A stretch of DNA of 13,453 nt from assembly GCA_028698395.1 (NCBI GenBank), contig JAQVDG010000024.1, positions 1-13,453 on the forward strand, in the 5' to 3' direction. The DNA is from Weeksellaceae bacterium (GTDB taxonomy: Bacteria; Bacteroidota; Bacteroidia; Flavobacteriales; Weeksellaceae). Below are positions 1 to 6,225 of this stretch, piece after piece; the first letter of the stretch is position 1; every line of letters begins with the position of its first letter. The position numbers and the translations under genes are program-made. The notes under the pieces are model-generated. The model searched no databases and was not told the origin of the DNA. It was given only the letters and a program-made list of their open reading frames with translations.

Positions 1-582
1 TCCTCTTCCTACAACTAAAATCAATCCTACCGAAAAAAGAAAAATCAAATACGGCAAGTTCTTAGCTAATTTTGAACGATTCGGTTCTTGATTTTCATCA
101 CCAAATTTTGCATTTGGCATAAATTTCCAAAATACAAATGCTGAAATTATAAATCCAAGTACCAATAACCAATAACTCTTGAGAAAAACTGAAGCTAATC
201 GAAGCATGTCACTTTCCATTCCCGAAGCGGTAATCAGAGAAAAAGTACTTCTTCTTGAAGTGAATTTAAAGTATTCTACATCAATAAAATTCGTTGCTAT
301 GAAAATTATATTGATACTAAAAAATAAGAGCTTAGAAATGAATTGATAAGTTTTTCCGTATTTAAATCTTCCCGGAATGGTATGAGCTAAAATTATCAGA
401 GCATTTGTATAGAAAATTGCGGATAAATCAAAACGGATTCCTCCTAAAAATTCGATTATTCCGGCAGAGTGAAAGATAATCGAATTACTCCAATAAAAAA
501 TAATTCTGCCCAATTGGTAGAACAAAGCCACCCATAAAAGCCTGAATACTAATAATCTGATGCTTTTTTGGTAATTACCCAT
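1..582 (-). CDS. LTA synthase/phosphoglycerol transferase family membrane protein, N-terminal part (cut by window edge)
   Basis: This is the first 194 codons of a gene starting with ATG at 580-582 and running off the left edge with no stop. The protein has about five membrane segments (residues roughly 10-30, 50-70, 83-100, 135-153 and 175-192), as in the membrane half of LtaS/MdoB-type proteins. Two motifs are typical of Bacteroidota members: GIRFDLSAI near 48-56 and FKFTSRRSTF near 105-114. In the family, a large extracytoplasmic alkaline-phosphatase/sulfatase-fold domain follows and moves phosphoglycerol or phosphoethanolamine groups onto envelope glycans; that catalytic domain lies outside this window, so the substrate cannot be judged. 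The start lies four bases after the dapD stop on the same strand, so the gene is probably translated from the dapD transcript. The family call is fairly secure; the function is inferred. Confidence 0.8.
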   Translation of the reverse strand, partial: MGNYQKSIRLLVFRLLWVALFYQLGRIIFYWSNSIIFHSAGIIEFLGGIRFDLSAIFYTNALIILAHTIPGRFKYGKTYQFISKLLFFSINIIFIATNFIDVEYFKFTSRRSTFSLITASGMESDMLRLASVFLKSYWLLVLGFIISAFVFWKFMPNAKFGDENQEPNRSKLAKNLPYLIFLFSVGLILVVGRG

Positions 583-586
583 ATAT

Positions 587-1405
587 CTAAACCGCTACAT
601 TATGCTCTCTCAAAGCGTCATTCAATGAAGTTTTTTTGTCGGTGCTTTCCTTTCTCTGTCCTATTATCAAAGCACATGGAACTTGAAATTCACCTGCAGG
701 AAATTTTTTAGTATAACTTCCGGGAATCACTACGGAACGCGGAGGAATTTCTCCTTTTAATTCTATTGGAGTTTCGCCTGTTACATCAATGATTTTTGTG
801 GAAGCCGTCAGTACAACATTTGCACCTAAAACCGCTTCTTTTCCAACCCGAACTCCTTCTACTACTATACATCGAGAACCTATAAAAGCATTGTCTTCAA
901 TGATTACCGGAGCCGCTTGTAAAGGCTCTAAAACTCCTCCAATTCCTACTCCACCACTCAAATGAACATTTTTCCCGATTTGAGCACAACTTCCCACCGT
1001 TGCCCAAGTATCTACCATAGTTCCTTCGTCCACATACGCTCCAATATTAACATAAGAAGGCATCATAATAACTCCTTTTGACACATAAGAACCGTGACGG
1101 GCAATGGCATGAGGAACTATGCGAACTCCTTTTTCGGCATATTTTCTTTTTAAAGGAATTTTATCATGAAATTCAAAAATTCCTACTTCAAATGTTTCCA
1201 TTTGTTGGATAGGAAAATACAGAACAACTGCTTTTTTCACCCACTCATTCACCTTCCATCCTTGTCCGGAAATAGGTTCTGCCACCCTTAAATTTCCTTC
1301 GTCCAATAAATCAATTACTTTTCGGATACTCGCTTGTGTTTCCGTTTCTTGCAATAAATCCCGGTTTTCCCAGGCTTTCTCTATAACCGATTGGAGATTT
1401 TCCAT
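587..1405 (-). CDS. dapD: 2,3,4,5-tetrahydropyridine-2,6-dicarboxylate N-succinyltransferase
   Basis: DapD transfers succinyl from succinyl-CoA to tetrahydrodipicolinate in the succinylase branch of lysine and meso-diaminopimelate synthesis, in the cytoplasm. The 272 residues match the usual length of about 270-275. A helical N-terminal domain (about 1-100) is followed by a left-handed beta-helix of hexapeptide repeats (about 105-240). The family-specific run MVDTWATVGSCAQIGK starts at residue 130 and includes the conserved Asp132; it continues into the LSGGVGIGGVLEP loop (149-161), then IGSRCIVVEGV (175-185). The ATG at 1403-1405 fits a promoter that begins 20 bases upstream. The next gene downstream is an LtaS-like envelope protein four bases away, so precursor synthesis and envelope modification share a transcript. 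The CBS gene upstream is separated by a terminator. The identification is very secure. Confidence 0.97.
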   Translation of the reverse strand: MENLQSVIEKAWENRDLLQETETQASIRKVIDLLDEGNLRVAEPISGQGWKVNEWVKKAVVLYFPIQQMETFEVGIFEFHDKIPLKRKYAEKGVRIVPHAIARHGSYVSKGVIMMPSYVNIGAYVDEGTMVDTWATVGSCAQIGKNVHLSGGVGIGGVLEPLQAAPVIIEDNAFIGSRCIVVEGVRVGKEAVLGANVVLTASTKIIDVTGETPIELKGEIPPRSVVIPGSYTKKFPAGEFQVPCALIIGQRKESTDKKTSLNDALREHNVAV

Positions 1406-1424
1406 AGAAATTTTAATATGGTTA

Positions 1425-1456
1425 CAAATCTACATTTTTTAATTTGAAATTAGAAA
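1425..1456 (-). promoter_or_regulatory. Probable dapD promoter (Bacteroidota type)
   Basis: Read on the minus strand, TAGATTTG (1432 down to 1425) matches the Bacteroidota -7 element TAnnTTTG exactly. TTTC (1456 down to 1453) lies 20 bases upstream as a near match to the -33 TTTG. The -7 element is 20 bases from the dapD ATG, implying a very short leader. It lies just downstream of the CBS-gene terminator, as expected for an independent unit. Confidence 0.6.
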
Positions 1457-1480
1457 ATAGAACACGCACAAGAAGTAAAT

Positions 1481-1515
1481 AAAAAGCACTTTACTTCGAT
1501 TTCAAAGTGCTTTTT
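1481..1515 (-). terminator. Hairpin terminator after the CBS-pair gene
   Basis: AAAAAGCACTTT (1481-1492) and AAAGTGCTTTTT (1504-1515) form a perfect 12-bp inverted repeat with an 11-base loop. On the minus strand the stem is followed by a T-rich run (TTTTTATTT), as in an intrinsic terminator. It starts six bases after the stop of the CBS gene and separates that gene from dapD. The repeat also has a T run on the plus strand, but no plus-strand gene ends here. Confidence 0.85.
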
Positions 1516-1521
1516 ATTCTT

Positions 1522-1938
1522 CTAATACTGCTCTAATAAATAATTCAGCAAATCCGTTGTGGTAATAATTCCTACTAATTTTTCCCCATCCACAACAGGA
1601 ATAGAATGAAAACTGTGCTGTGAAAGGATTTCTGCTGCTTCTTTAACGGTTCTGTCAGATGAAATTGTAACCGGTATCCGTGTCATTACTTGCGGAATGG
1701 TGTAAGAATCATAAATCAAACTTTCAACGGATTCTTCATCTGCTGTTAAATTGGAATAACTAATTCTCAATAAATCGGAACGGCTGATTACTCCCACAAT
1801 TCGCTCAGATTCCACTACCGGAATGTGGCGAATGTTGTGTTTGTTAAATAAACGTTCGGCATCGTACAAAGATTGTGTCGGCGTTAATACAACTAAATCT
1901 TTACTCATAATCTGAGCTACTGGGACTCTTTGTTTCAT
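1522..1938 (-). CDS. Small protein with a tandem CBS-domain pair
   Basis: The 138-residue protein is little more than two CBS motifs, at about residues 6-60 and 81-136. Each contains the typical HIPVV...VGVISRSDLL or SIPVVD..LVGIITTTDLL core (39-57 and 112-131). CBS pairs usually bind adenine nucleotides such as AMP, ATP or S-adenosyl compounds in the cleft between the domains, and act as sensors for other proteins. No catalytic or DNA-binding domain is attached, no signal peptide or membrane segment is present, and the ligand and partner cannot be told from sequence. The ATG at 1936-1938 is preceded only by A/T-rich DNA without a Shine-Dalgarno sequence. The gene is transcribed alone and ends in a strong hairpin. 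The domain call is secure; the role is unknown. Confidence 0.9.
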   Translation of the reverse strand: MKQRVPVAQIMSKDLVVLTPTQSLYDAERLFNKHNIRHIPVVESERIVGVISRSDLLRISYSNLTADEESVESLIYDSYTIPQVMTRIPVTISSDRTVKEAAEILSQHSFHSIPVVDGEKLVGIITTTDLLNYLLEQY

Positions 1939-2071
1939 ATTGATTCAATTTTTAAATTACATTTTCTACTTTAAAATTTTTATCGGTAAAATTTAAATCG
2001 TTTTGTATATTTATCTGAAAAATCCGAATAATTCTCCACAAAATCAATGATTAAAAACAGTTTATTAAAAA

Positions 2072-2596
2072 ATGGTGAAAAAAGATATTTTAAATTTCAG
2101 AAAAGCAAATGAAAATGACGCTCTTGTGATTTGGGAAATTTTGCAGGATTCCATTGAAAGAAGAAAAAAAGACGGAAGCACACAATGGCAAGGTGGTTAT
2201 CCTAATTTTTCAACTGTGAAATCGGATATTGAACACGGTTTTGCTTATGTTTTGGAACAAAACAAAAATATTTTTGCTACTTCTGCTTTAATTTTCAATA
2301 ACGAACCTACTTATGAGAATATTGATGGAAAATGGTTGACAAACGGTGATTTTTTGGTCATTCATCGGGTTGGAATTTCAAATAAAATGGCAGGAAAAGG
2401 ACTTATTACAAAGTTTTTTGAATTAATCGAGCAATTTGCTTTGGACAAGCAAGTCTTCAGTATAAAAGCTGATACGAATTTTGACAATTTGGCAATGCTT
2501 CGGATTTTTGAAAAATTAGACTACACTTACTGCGGTGAAATTCAAGTATATGACGGCAAAAGAAAAGCATTTGAGAAAATTCTTAAACAGAATTAA
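2072..2596 (+). CDS. GNAT-family N-acetyltransferase
   Basis: The 174-residue protein has the GNAT pattern: an N-terminal strand-helix (FRKANENDALVIWEIL, 9-24), a central beta strand ending in VIHRVGIS (96-103), the acetyl-CoA pyrophosphate loop NKMAGKGL (104-111) with its following helix, and a late ADTNFDNLAMLRIFEKLDY block (133-151) typical of motif B. It should transfer an acetyl group from acetyl-CoA to an amine in the cytoplasm, but the acceptor is not predictable. The segment STQWQGGYPN (36-45) recurs in Bacteroidota GNATs related to this one, from general familiarity. The ATG at 2072 follows an A-rich stretch without a Shine-Dalgarno sequence. The gene stands alone, divergent from the CBS gene and followed by the repeat element. 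The family is secure; the substrate is unknown. Confidence 0.88.
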   Translation: MVKKDILNFRKANENDALVIWEILQDSIERRKKDGSTQWQGGYPNFSTVKSDIEHGFAYVLEQNKNIFATSALIFNNEPTYENIDGKWLTNGDFLVIHRVGISNKMAGKGLITKFFELIEQFALDKQVFSIKADTNFDNLAMLRIFEKLDYTYCGEIQVYDGKRKAFEKILKQN

Positions 2597-2704
2597 AAAA
2601 AATTCCGGGCGTTGTTTTATTTCATAAATACTCTTAGAGTCTGTTTAAATTTATATCGTAAGAATGTTTATAGCTTATTTTTGAGTGTTTGAGATTAAGA
2701 GGGA

Positions 2705-2717
2705 GAAACGTAGTTTC
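2705..2717. repeat. Small hairpin inside the MITE-like element
   Basis: GAAAC (2705-2709) and GTTTC (2713-2717) form a perfect 5-bp stem with the 3-base loop GTA. It lies in the left half of the element, before the larger hairpin. Confidence 0.5.
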
Positions 2718-2729
2718 GGATAAGAAGGC

Positions 2730-2768
2730 AAATTTTTAAAGGATAGCAGAGCTATCGTTTCAAAATTT
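2730..2768. repeat. Large imperfect hairpin inside the MITE-like element
   Basis: GATAGC (2742-2747) and GCTATC (2751-2756) pair around the loop AGA. Outward, AAA/TTT pairs and then AAATTTT (2730-2736) pairs with AAAATTT (2762-2768), giving 16 of 18 positions paired with two single mismatches (2741/2757 and 2737/2761). The stem has no following T run, so it is better read as element structure than as a GNAT terminator. Confidence 0.7.
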
Positions 2769-2841
2769 AACGAAGTTGTAGCCAAAAAGAGGCATAAACA
2801 AATTATTAGATAATTTTTAAACAGGCTCTTAATTTCAAATT

Positions 2842-2872
2842 TTTGTCATTTTAATTTTTCTTTGTACTTTTC
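2842..2872 (+). promoter_or_regulatory. Probable promoter of the NlpC/P60 gene
   Basis: TTTG (2842-2845) is a perfect -33 element. It is followed after 19 bases by TACTTTTC (2865-2872), which matches TAnnTTTG except for the last base. The element ends 51 bases before the ATG at 2924. It begins 13 bases beyond the right end of the MITE-like element. Confidence 0.5.
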
Positions 2873-2923
2873 TCACTCAAAAAAACAACCTTCTTACAAA
2901 GTTTGTTTAAATCTTTCAAAAAT

Positions 2924-3685
2924 ATGAAATATGCCGTTTGCCAAGTCAGTGTAGCCGCTTTACGAGCCGAAAATTCCGATCGTTCGGAGATGGTAAGTCA
3001 ATTACTATTTGGAGAAAAAGTAGAAATCTTAGAAATCAAACCCAATTGGCTGAAAGTTAAAACGGATTATGATAATTATAACGGTTGGGCTGATAAAAAA
3101 CAATTGGCAGAAGTCAGCGAAGAAGAATATTTTTCATTACAAAATGAAATTTATGCTACCGATAGTTTTAATTTAGCTGCTGAAGATAATTATCCGTTCA
3201 TTCTTCCTTTAGCGAGTCCTTTACCCAATCTGTCCAATGGGAAAATCGAATTAGGTCAGAAAAAATTTAATTATTTCGGTGAACACCAAAACACTTTTTT
3301 AACCAAATCAGATATTCAGAAACAAGCTTTAATGTATATGAACACTCCTTATTTGTGGGGAGGAAAGTCCATTTTTGGAATTGATTGTTCCGGATTTGTT
3401 CAACAAGTATATAAAATGTGTGGTGTGAAATTACCCCGGGATGCCTATCAACAAGCCGAATTAGGCGAAGCTCTCAGCTTTGTTGAAGAAGCAGAACCGG
3501 GCGATTTGGCATTTTTTGATAATTCAGAAAATAAAATTGTACATGTCGGAATTATCTTAGAAGGAAATAAAATTATCCATGCACACGGAAGAGTAAGAAT
3601 TGACCCCGTTGATGTTACCGGAATCTTCAATACAGACACTCAATCCTATTCACACAAACTGCGCATCATGAAGCGAGTCATATAA
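2924..3685 (+). CDS. SH3b plus NlpC/P60 peptidase (peptidoglycan stem-peptide hydrolase)
   Basis: The protein is 253 residues from the chosen ATG. Residues about 4-65 form a bacterial SH3 domain (MKYAVCQVSVAALRAE, then LLFGEKVEILE and NWLKVK), and residues about 130-250 form an NlpC/P60 domain. The catalytic Cys155 lies in GIDCSGF, His207 in IVHVGII and the third polar residue His219 in IIHAHG. Family members cut gamma-D-Glu-diaminopimelate or related bonds in wall peptides. No signal peptide is visible, so it may act on recycled peptides in the cytoplasm or be exported another way. A TTG at 2903 would add seven residues, but the ATG gives the N-terminus usual for this family (MKYA). It is upstream of and co-oriented with the mre operon, from which a separate promoter divides it. 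Confidence 0.9.
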   Translation: MKYAVCQVSVAALRAENSDRSEMVSQLLFGEKVEILEIKPNWLKVKTDYDNYNGWADKKQLAEVSEEEYFSLQNEIYATDSFNLAAEDNYPFILPLASPLPNLSNGKIELGQKKFNYFGEHQNTFLTKSDIQKQALMYMNTPYLWGGKSIFGIDCSGFVQQVYKMCGVKLPRDAYQQAELGEALSFVEEAEPGDLAFFDNSENKIVHVGIILEGNKIIHAHGRVRIDPVDVTGIFNTDTQSYSHKLRIMKRVI

Positions 3686-3766
3686 ATTTGATTTTCACTG
3701 ATTTTCCTATTTTTTTATCTGTGAATTCTCTAAAAAATATTTTTTTTCTAAAAAGCAGAATTTCAC

Positions 3767-3798
3767 TTTTAAAACTCAGTATAAAATACCTATTTTTG
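3767..3798 (+). promoter_or_regulatory. Probable promoter of the mreB operon
   Basis: TATTTTTG (3791-3798) matches the Bacteroidota -7 TAnnTTTG exactly. TTTT (3767-3770), 20 bases upstream, is a near match to the -33 TTTG. The -7 element ends 39 bases before the mreB ATG. This is the only convincing promoter seen for the five-gene rod operon. Confidence 0.6.
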
Positions 3799-3837
3799 TA
3801 GCTGATTTACAATTTTTTGAAAAAGTCCTCAATTTAA

Positions 3838-4863
3838 ATGAAGCTATTTAATTTTTTTACACAAGATGTCGCGATTGATTTAGGAACAGCGAATACTTTA
3901 ATTATCCACAACAACAAAATAGTAGTGGACAGCCCGTCTATTGTTGCGATTGACCGACGCACAAATAAAGTGATTGCAGTAGGCGAAAAAGCAAAACACA
4001 TGCAGGGGAAAACGCACGATGATATTAAAACCGTTCGTCCTTTAAAAGATGGTGTAATTGCTGACTTTATGGCTTCTGAATACATGATTCGGGAATTTAT
4101 CAAACAAATTCCGGGAATTAACGGTCGTTTTTTCTCACCTTCTTTACGAATTGTAATTTGTATTCCATCCGGAATTACCGAAGTAGAAAAAAGAGCAGTA
4201 AAAGACTCCGCAGCACATGTAAATGCAAAAGATATACGTTTAATTTATGAACCAATGGCAGCCGCTATCGGAATGGGAATAGACGTTCAATTGCCAAAAG
4301 GAAGTATGATTATCGACATAGGAGGGGGAACTTCTGAAATCGCTGTTTTAGCCTTAGGCGGAATCGTTTGTGATAAATCAGTGAAAATTGCAGGTGATGT
4401 TTTCACCAATGATATTGCCTATTATTTGAGAAGTCATCATAATTTATATATCGGAGACCGTACAGCAGAGCGAGTTAAAATCGAAGTAGGAGCCGCAATT
4501 GATGAATTAGAACATGAACCGGACGATATGGCAGTTCAAGGACGTGATTTAATCACCGGAAAACCTAAAGAAATTATCATCAATTACAAAGAAATTGCCA
4601 GTGCTTTAGACAAATCCATTCTACGTATTGAAGATGCAATTATGGAAACATTGTCCATTACACCACCGGAATTAGCTGCCGATATTTACAATTCAGGAAT
4701 TTATTTGGCGGGAGGAGGTTCGATGATTCGGGGATTGGATCAACGAATTTCCAAAAAAACGGGGCTTCCGGTCTTTATTTCAGAAGATCCGCTAAGAGCC
4801 GTTGTACGAGGAACAGGTATTGCGTTGAAAAATATCGACAAGTTTTCTTTTTTAATGAAATAA
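3838..4863 (+). CDS. mreB: Rod shape-determining protein MreB (bacterial actin)
   Basis: MreB polymerises with ATP under the inner membrane and steers the peptidoglycan elongation machinery. The 341 residues are the normal length. Actin-fold signatures are in order: phosphate-1 loop DLGTANT (14-20), the catalytic-glutamate region YEPMAAAIG (137-145, Glu138), phosphate-2 DIGGGTSE (160-167), and the adenosine loop AGGGSMIRGL (291-300). The N-terminus MKLFNFF is the hydrophobic membrane-touching start common in Gram-negative MreB. The ATG at 3838 sits 39 bases after a good -7 element. It opens a five-gene operon; mreC starts eight bases after its stop. Identification is secure. HSP70 proteins share the fold but are nearly twice as long. 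Confidence 0.98.
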   Translation: MKLFNFFTQDVAIDLGTANTLIIHNNKIVVDSPSIVAIDRRTNKVIAVGEKAKHMQGKTHDDIKTVRPLKDGVIADFMASEYMIREFIKQIPGINGRFFSPSLRIVICIPSGITEVEKRAVKDSAAHVNAKDIRLIYEPMAAAIGMGIDVQLPKGSMIIDIGGGTSEIAVLALGGIVCDKSVKIAGDVFTNDIAYYLRSHHNLYIGDRTAERVKIEVGAAIDELEHEPDDMAVQGRDLITGKPKEIIINYKEIASALDKSILRIEDAIMETLSITPPELAADIYNSGIYLAGGGSMIRGLDQRISKKTGLPVFISEDPLRAVVRGTGIALKNIDKFSFLMK

Positions 4864-4871
4864 TCTGAACT

Positions 4872-5726
4872 ATGCAATTCATCCTTAAACCCATTGCCAA
4901 GAATGGATTGTTTCTTTTTTATGTTTTGCTTTCGTTGATTGCTTTTGTATTCATTTTCAGACATAAAGTATATCACAAATCAATATGGGACAAAAACAGC
5001 ACACAGTTTACGGGTTATGTTGATGAAAAAATTGCTTATGCCACTGAATTTTTCAATTTAAATATAACCAATCGGGAGCTTCAACAAGAAAATTCTGAAT
5101 TACGAAGAGAAATTGAATTATTAAAAGGTGAGCGAGCAGAAAAAGATTCGCTTAGCCCTATTATCAGTAATCTTTCATTTCATCAAACTTATCGTTTTTT
5201 ACCTGCAGAAGTGGTCAATAATTCAATTATGGGTACTTACAATATGCTGACAATCAATAAAGGTTCTCGTCATGGTGTTGAAAAAGGAATGGGAGTTATT
5301 TCACCCAATGGAGTTATTGGTTATGTGCTGAATACATCAGAAAACTATTCCCGGGTTATGTCCACTTTAAACAAAAATACCCGAGTTACCGCTCAAATAA
5401 AAAGAAATCCTTATTTCGGAACGCTTATTTGGGATGGAATTGACCCACGTTATGCCCAACTAAAGGAAATTCCAAAATACATTGAAGTCAGTGTAGGTGA
5501 CACTATTGAAACCGATGGAAAATCAGGTGTAATTCCGGGTGGAATCACGATTGGAACGGTTTCAAAATTCAAAGTGGATGAAATCAGTGGAGAGTTGGAT
5601 ATTCAAGTGCAGTTAAAAGAAGATTTCGGTCAATTACGTTATGCGCAAGTTGTCATGAATTTAGATAGTAAAGAGTTGTCAGGACTTGAAAAATCAGATA
5701 GTATAATTCATCATGCTAAACCTTAG
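4872..5726 (+). CDS. mreC: Rod shape-determining protein MreC
   Basis: MreC links cytoplasmic MreB to the periplasmic synthases and is thought to activate PBP2. The 284-residue protein has one N-terminal membrane anchor (about 12-30). A heptad-like coiled coil follows (about 60-92, with ENSELRREIELLKGE), then the periplasmic beta-rich core with the familiar run INKGSRHGVEKGMGVISPNGVIG near 130-155 and VGDTIETDG/GVIPGGITIG near 212-230. Length and order match the family. It follows mreB by eight bases, and its last 14 bases overlap mreD, which suggests coupled translation. No unusual residue was seen. Confidence 0.95.
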   Translation: MQFILKPIAKNGLFLFYVLLSLIAFVFIFRHKVYHKSIWDKNSTQFTGYVDEKIAYATEFFNLNITNRELQQENSELRREIELLKGERAEKDSLSPIISNLSFHQTYRFLPAEVVNNSIMGTYNMLTINKGSRHGVEKGMGVISPNGVIGYVLNTSENYSRVMSTLNKNTRVTAQIKRNPYFGTLIWDGIDPRYAQLKEIPKYIEVSVGDTIETDGKSGVIPGGITIGTVSKFKVDEISGELDIQVQLKEDFGQLRYAQVVMNLDSKELSGLEKSDSIIHHAKP

Positions 5727-6225
5727 ATTAGTAGGAAATATAATAATAATAATTTTTTTGGTTGTATTGCAAACCTTTGTTTTCAGTAAAATCAATTTTC
5801 AACAAATGGCTACGCCTTATGTTTATATTTTATTTATACTTCTTTATTCCATTAAGCAAAATCGGTATCTTTTCTTATTACTTTGTTTTTTATTGGGTTG
5901 GGGAGTTGATTTCCTAAGTTATACCGGTGGAATTCACACATTTGCTTGTTTAACCATAGGCATTTTAGTTCTTCCACTTCTTCGTATGGTTTACGGAAAA
6001 AGAAAATTTGAGATTGATGAATTTCGTTTTTCAGATTTAAGCGGAATTCAATGGGTGATTTATACAGTTATTTTAGTTGTCATTCATCATTTTTTAATTT
6101 TCTTCTTAGAAAGTTTTTCATTTTCCAACATAAAAGGAATTTTATTAAAAACCATTTATTGTTCACTATTCACTCTTATCTTTGTCTATTCCTATTTAAT
6201 TTTATTTAGAAAGAAAGCTGAATAA
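5713..6225 (+). CDS. mreD: Rod shape-determining protein MreD
   Basis: MreD is the small multi-spanning membrane partner of MreC. The 170 residues are highly hydrophobic, with about five predicted membrane segments (roughly 7-25, 33-50, 54-85 in two, 112-135 and 143-165). The motif LLGWGVDFLSYTGGIHTFACL (starting near residue 60) contains the GxxxD..S...G pattern seen in MreD. MreD sequences diverge strongly, so part of the call rests on position: it lies between mreC (14-bp overlap) and the PBP2 gene, whose ATG shares the last base of the mreD stop (TAATG). Length agrees with the usual 160-180. Confidence 0.92.
   Translation: MLNLRLVGNIIIIIFLVVLQTFVFSKINFQQMATPYVYILFILLYSIKQNRYLFLLLCFLLGWGVDFLSYTGGIHTFACLTIGILVLPLLRMVYGKRKFEIDEFRFSDLSGIQWVIYTVILVVIHHFLIFFLESFSFSNIKGILLKTIYCSLFTLIFVYSYLILFRKKAE

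Larger units (their letters stand above)
2637..2828. mobile_element. MITE-like non-autonomous element with terminal inverted repeats and TTA duplication
   Basis: The left end GAGTCTGTTTAAA (2637-2649) and right end TTTAAACAGGCTC (2816-2828) are inverted copies with one mismatch (T versus C). TTA lies immediately outside both ends (2634-2636 and 2829-2831), as a 3-bp target-site duplication would. No coding frame of useful length lies between. Inside are nested inverted repeats: TGTTTAT (2665-2671) pairs with ATAAACA (2794-2800), and there are hairpins at 2705-2717 and 2730-2768. The 192-bp size, ends, duplication and absence of a transposase fit a MITE mobilised in trans. Ends of this kind with a TNA duplication recall IS5-family (IS1031-like) elements; that parent is an inference. 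Confidence 0.7.

Noticed and set aside
2006..2013. TATATTTA upstream of the GNAT gene as a -7 element
   Set aside because: It lacks the final G and has no clear -33 partner; the surrounding DNA is too AT-rich to make the match meaningful.
3686..3766. Possible terminator after the NlpC/P60 gene (TCACTGAT and ATCTGTGA, or AAAAAATATTTTTT)
   Set aside because: The repeats are imperfect or pure A-T, with no convincing stem followed by a T run.
3834..4103. Antisense reading frame within mreB
   Set aside because: It lies wholly opposite a highly conserved gene, has no recognisable domain, and is explained by codon use of the real gene.
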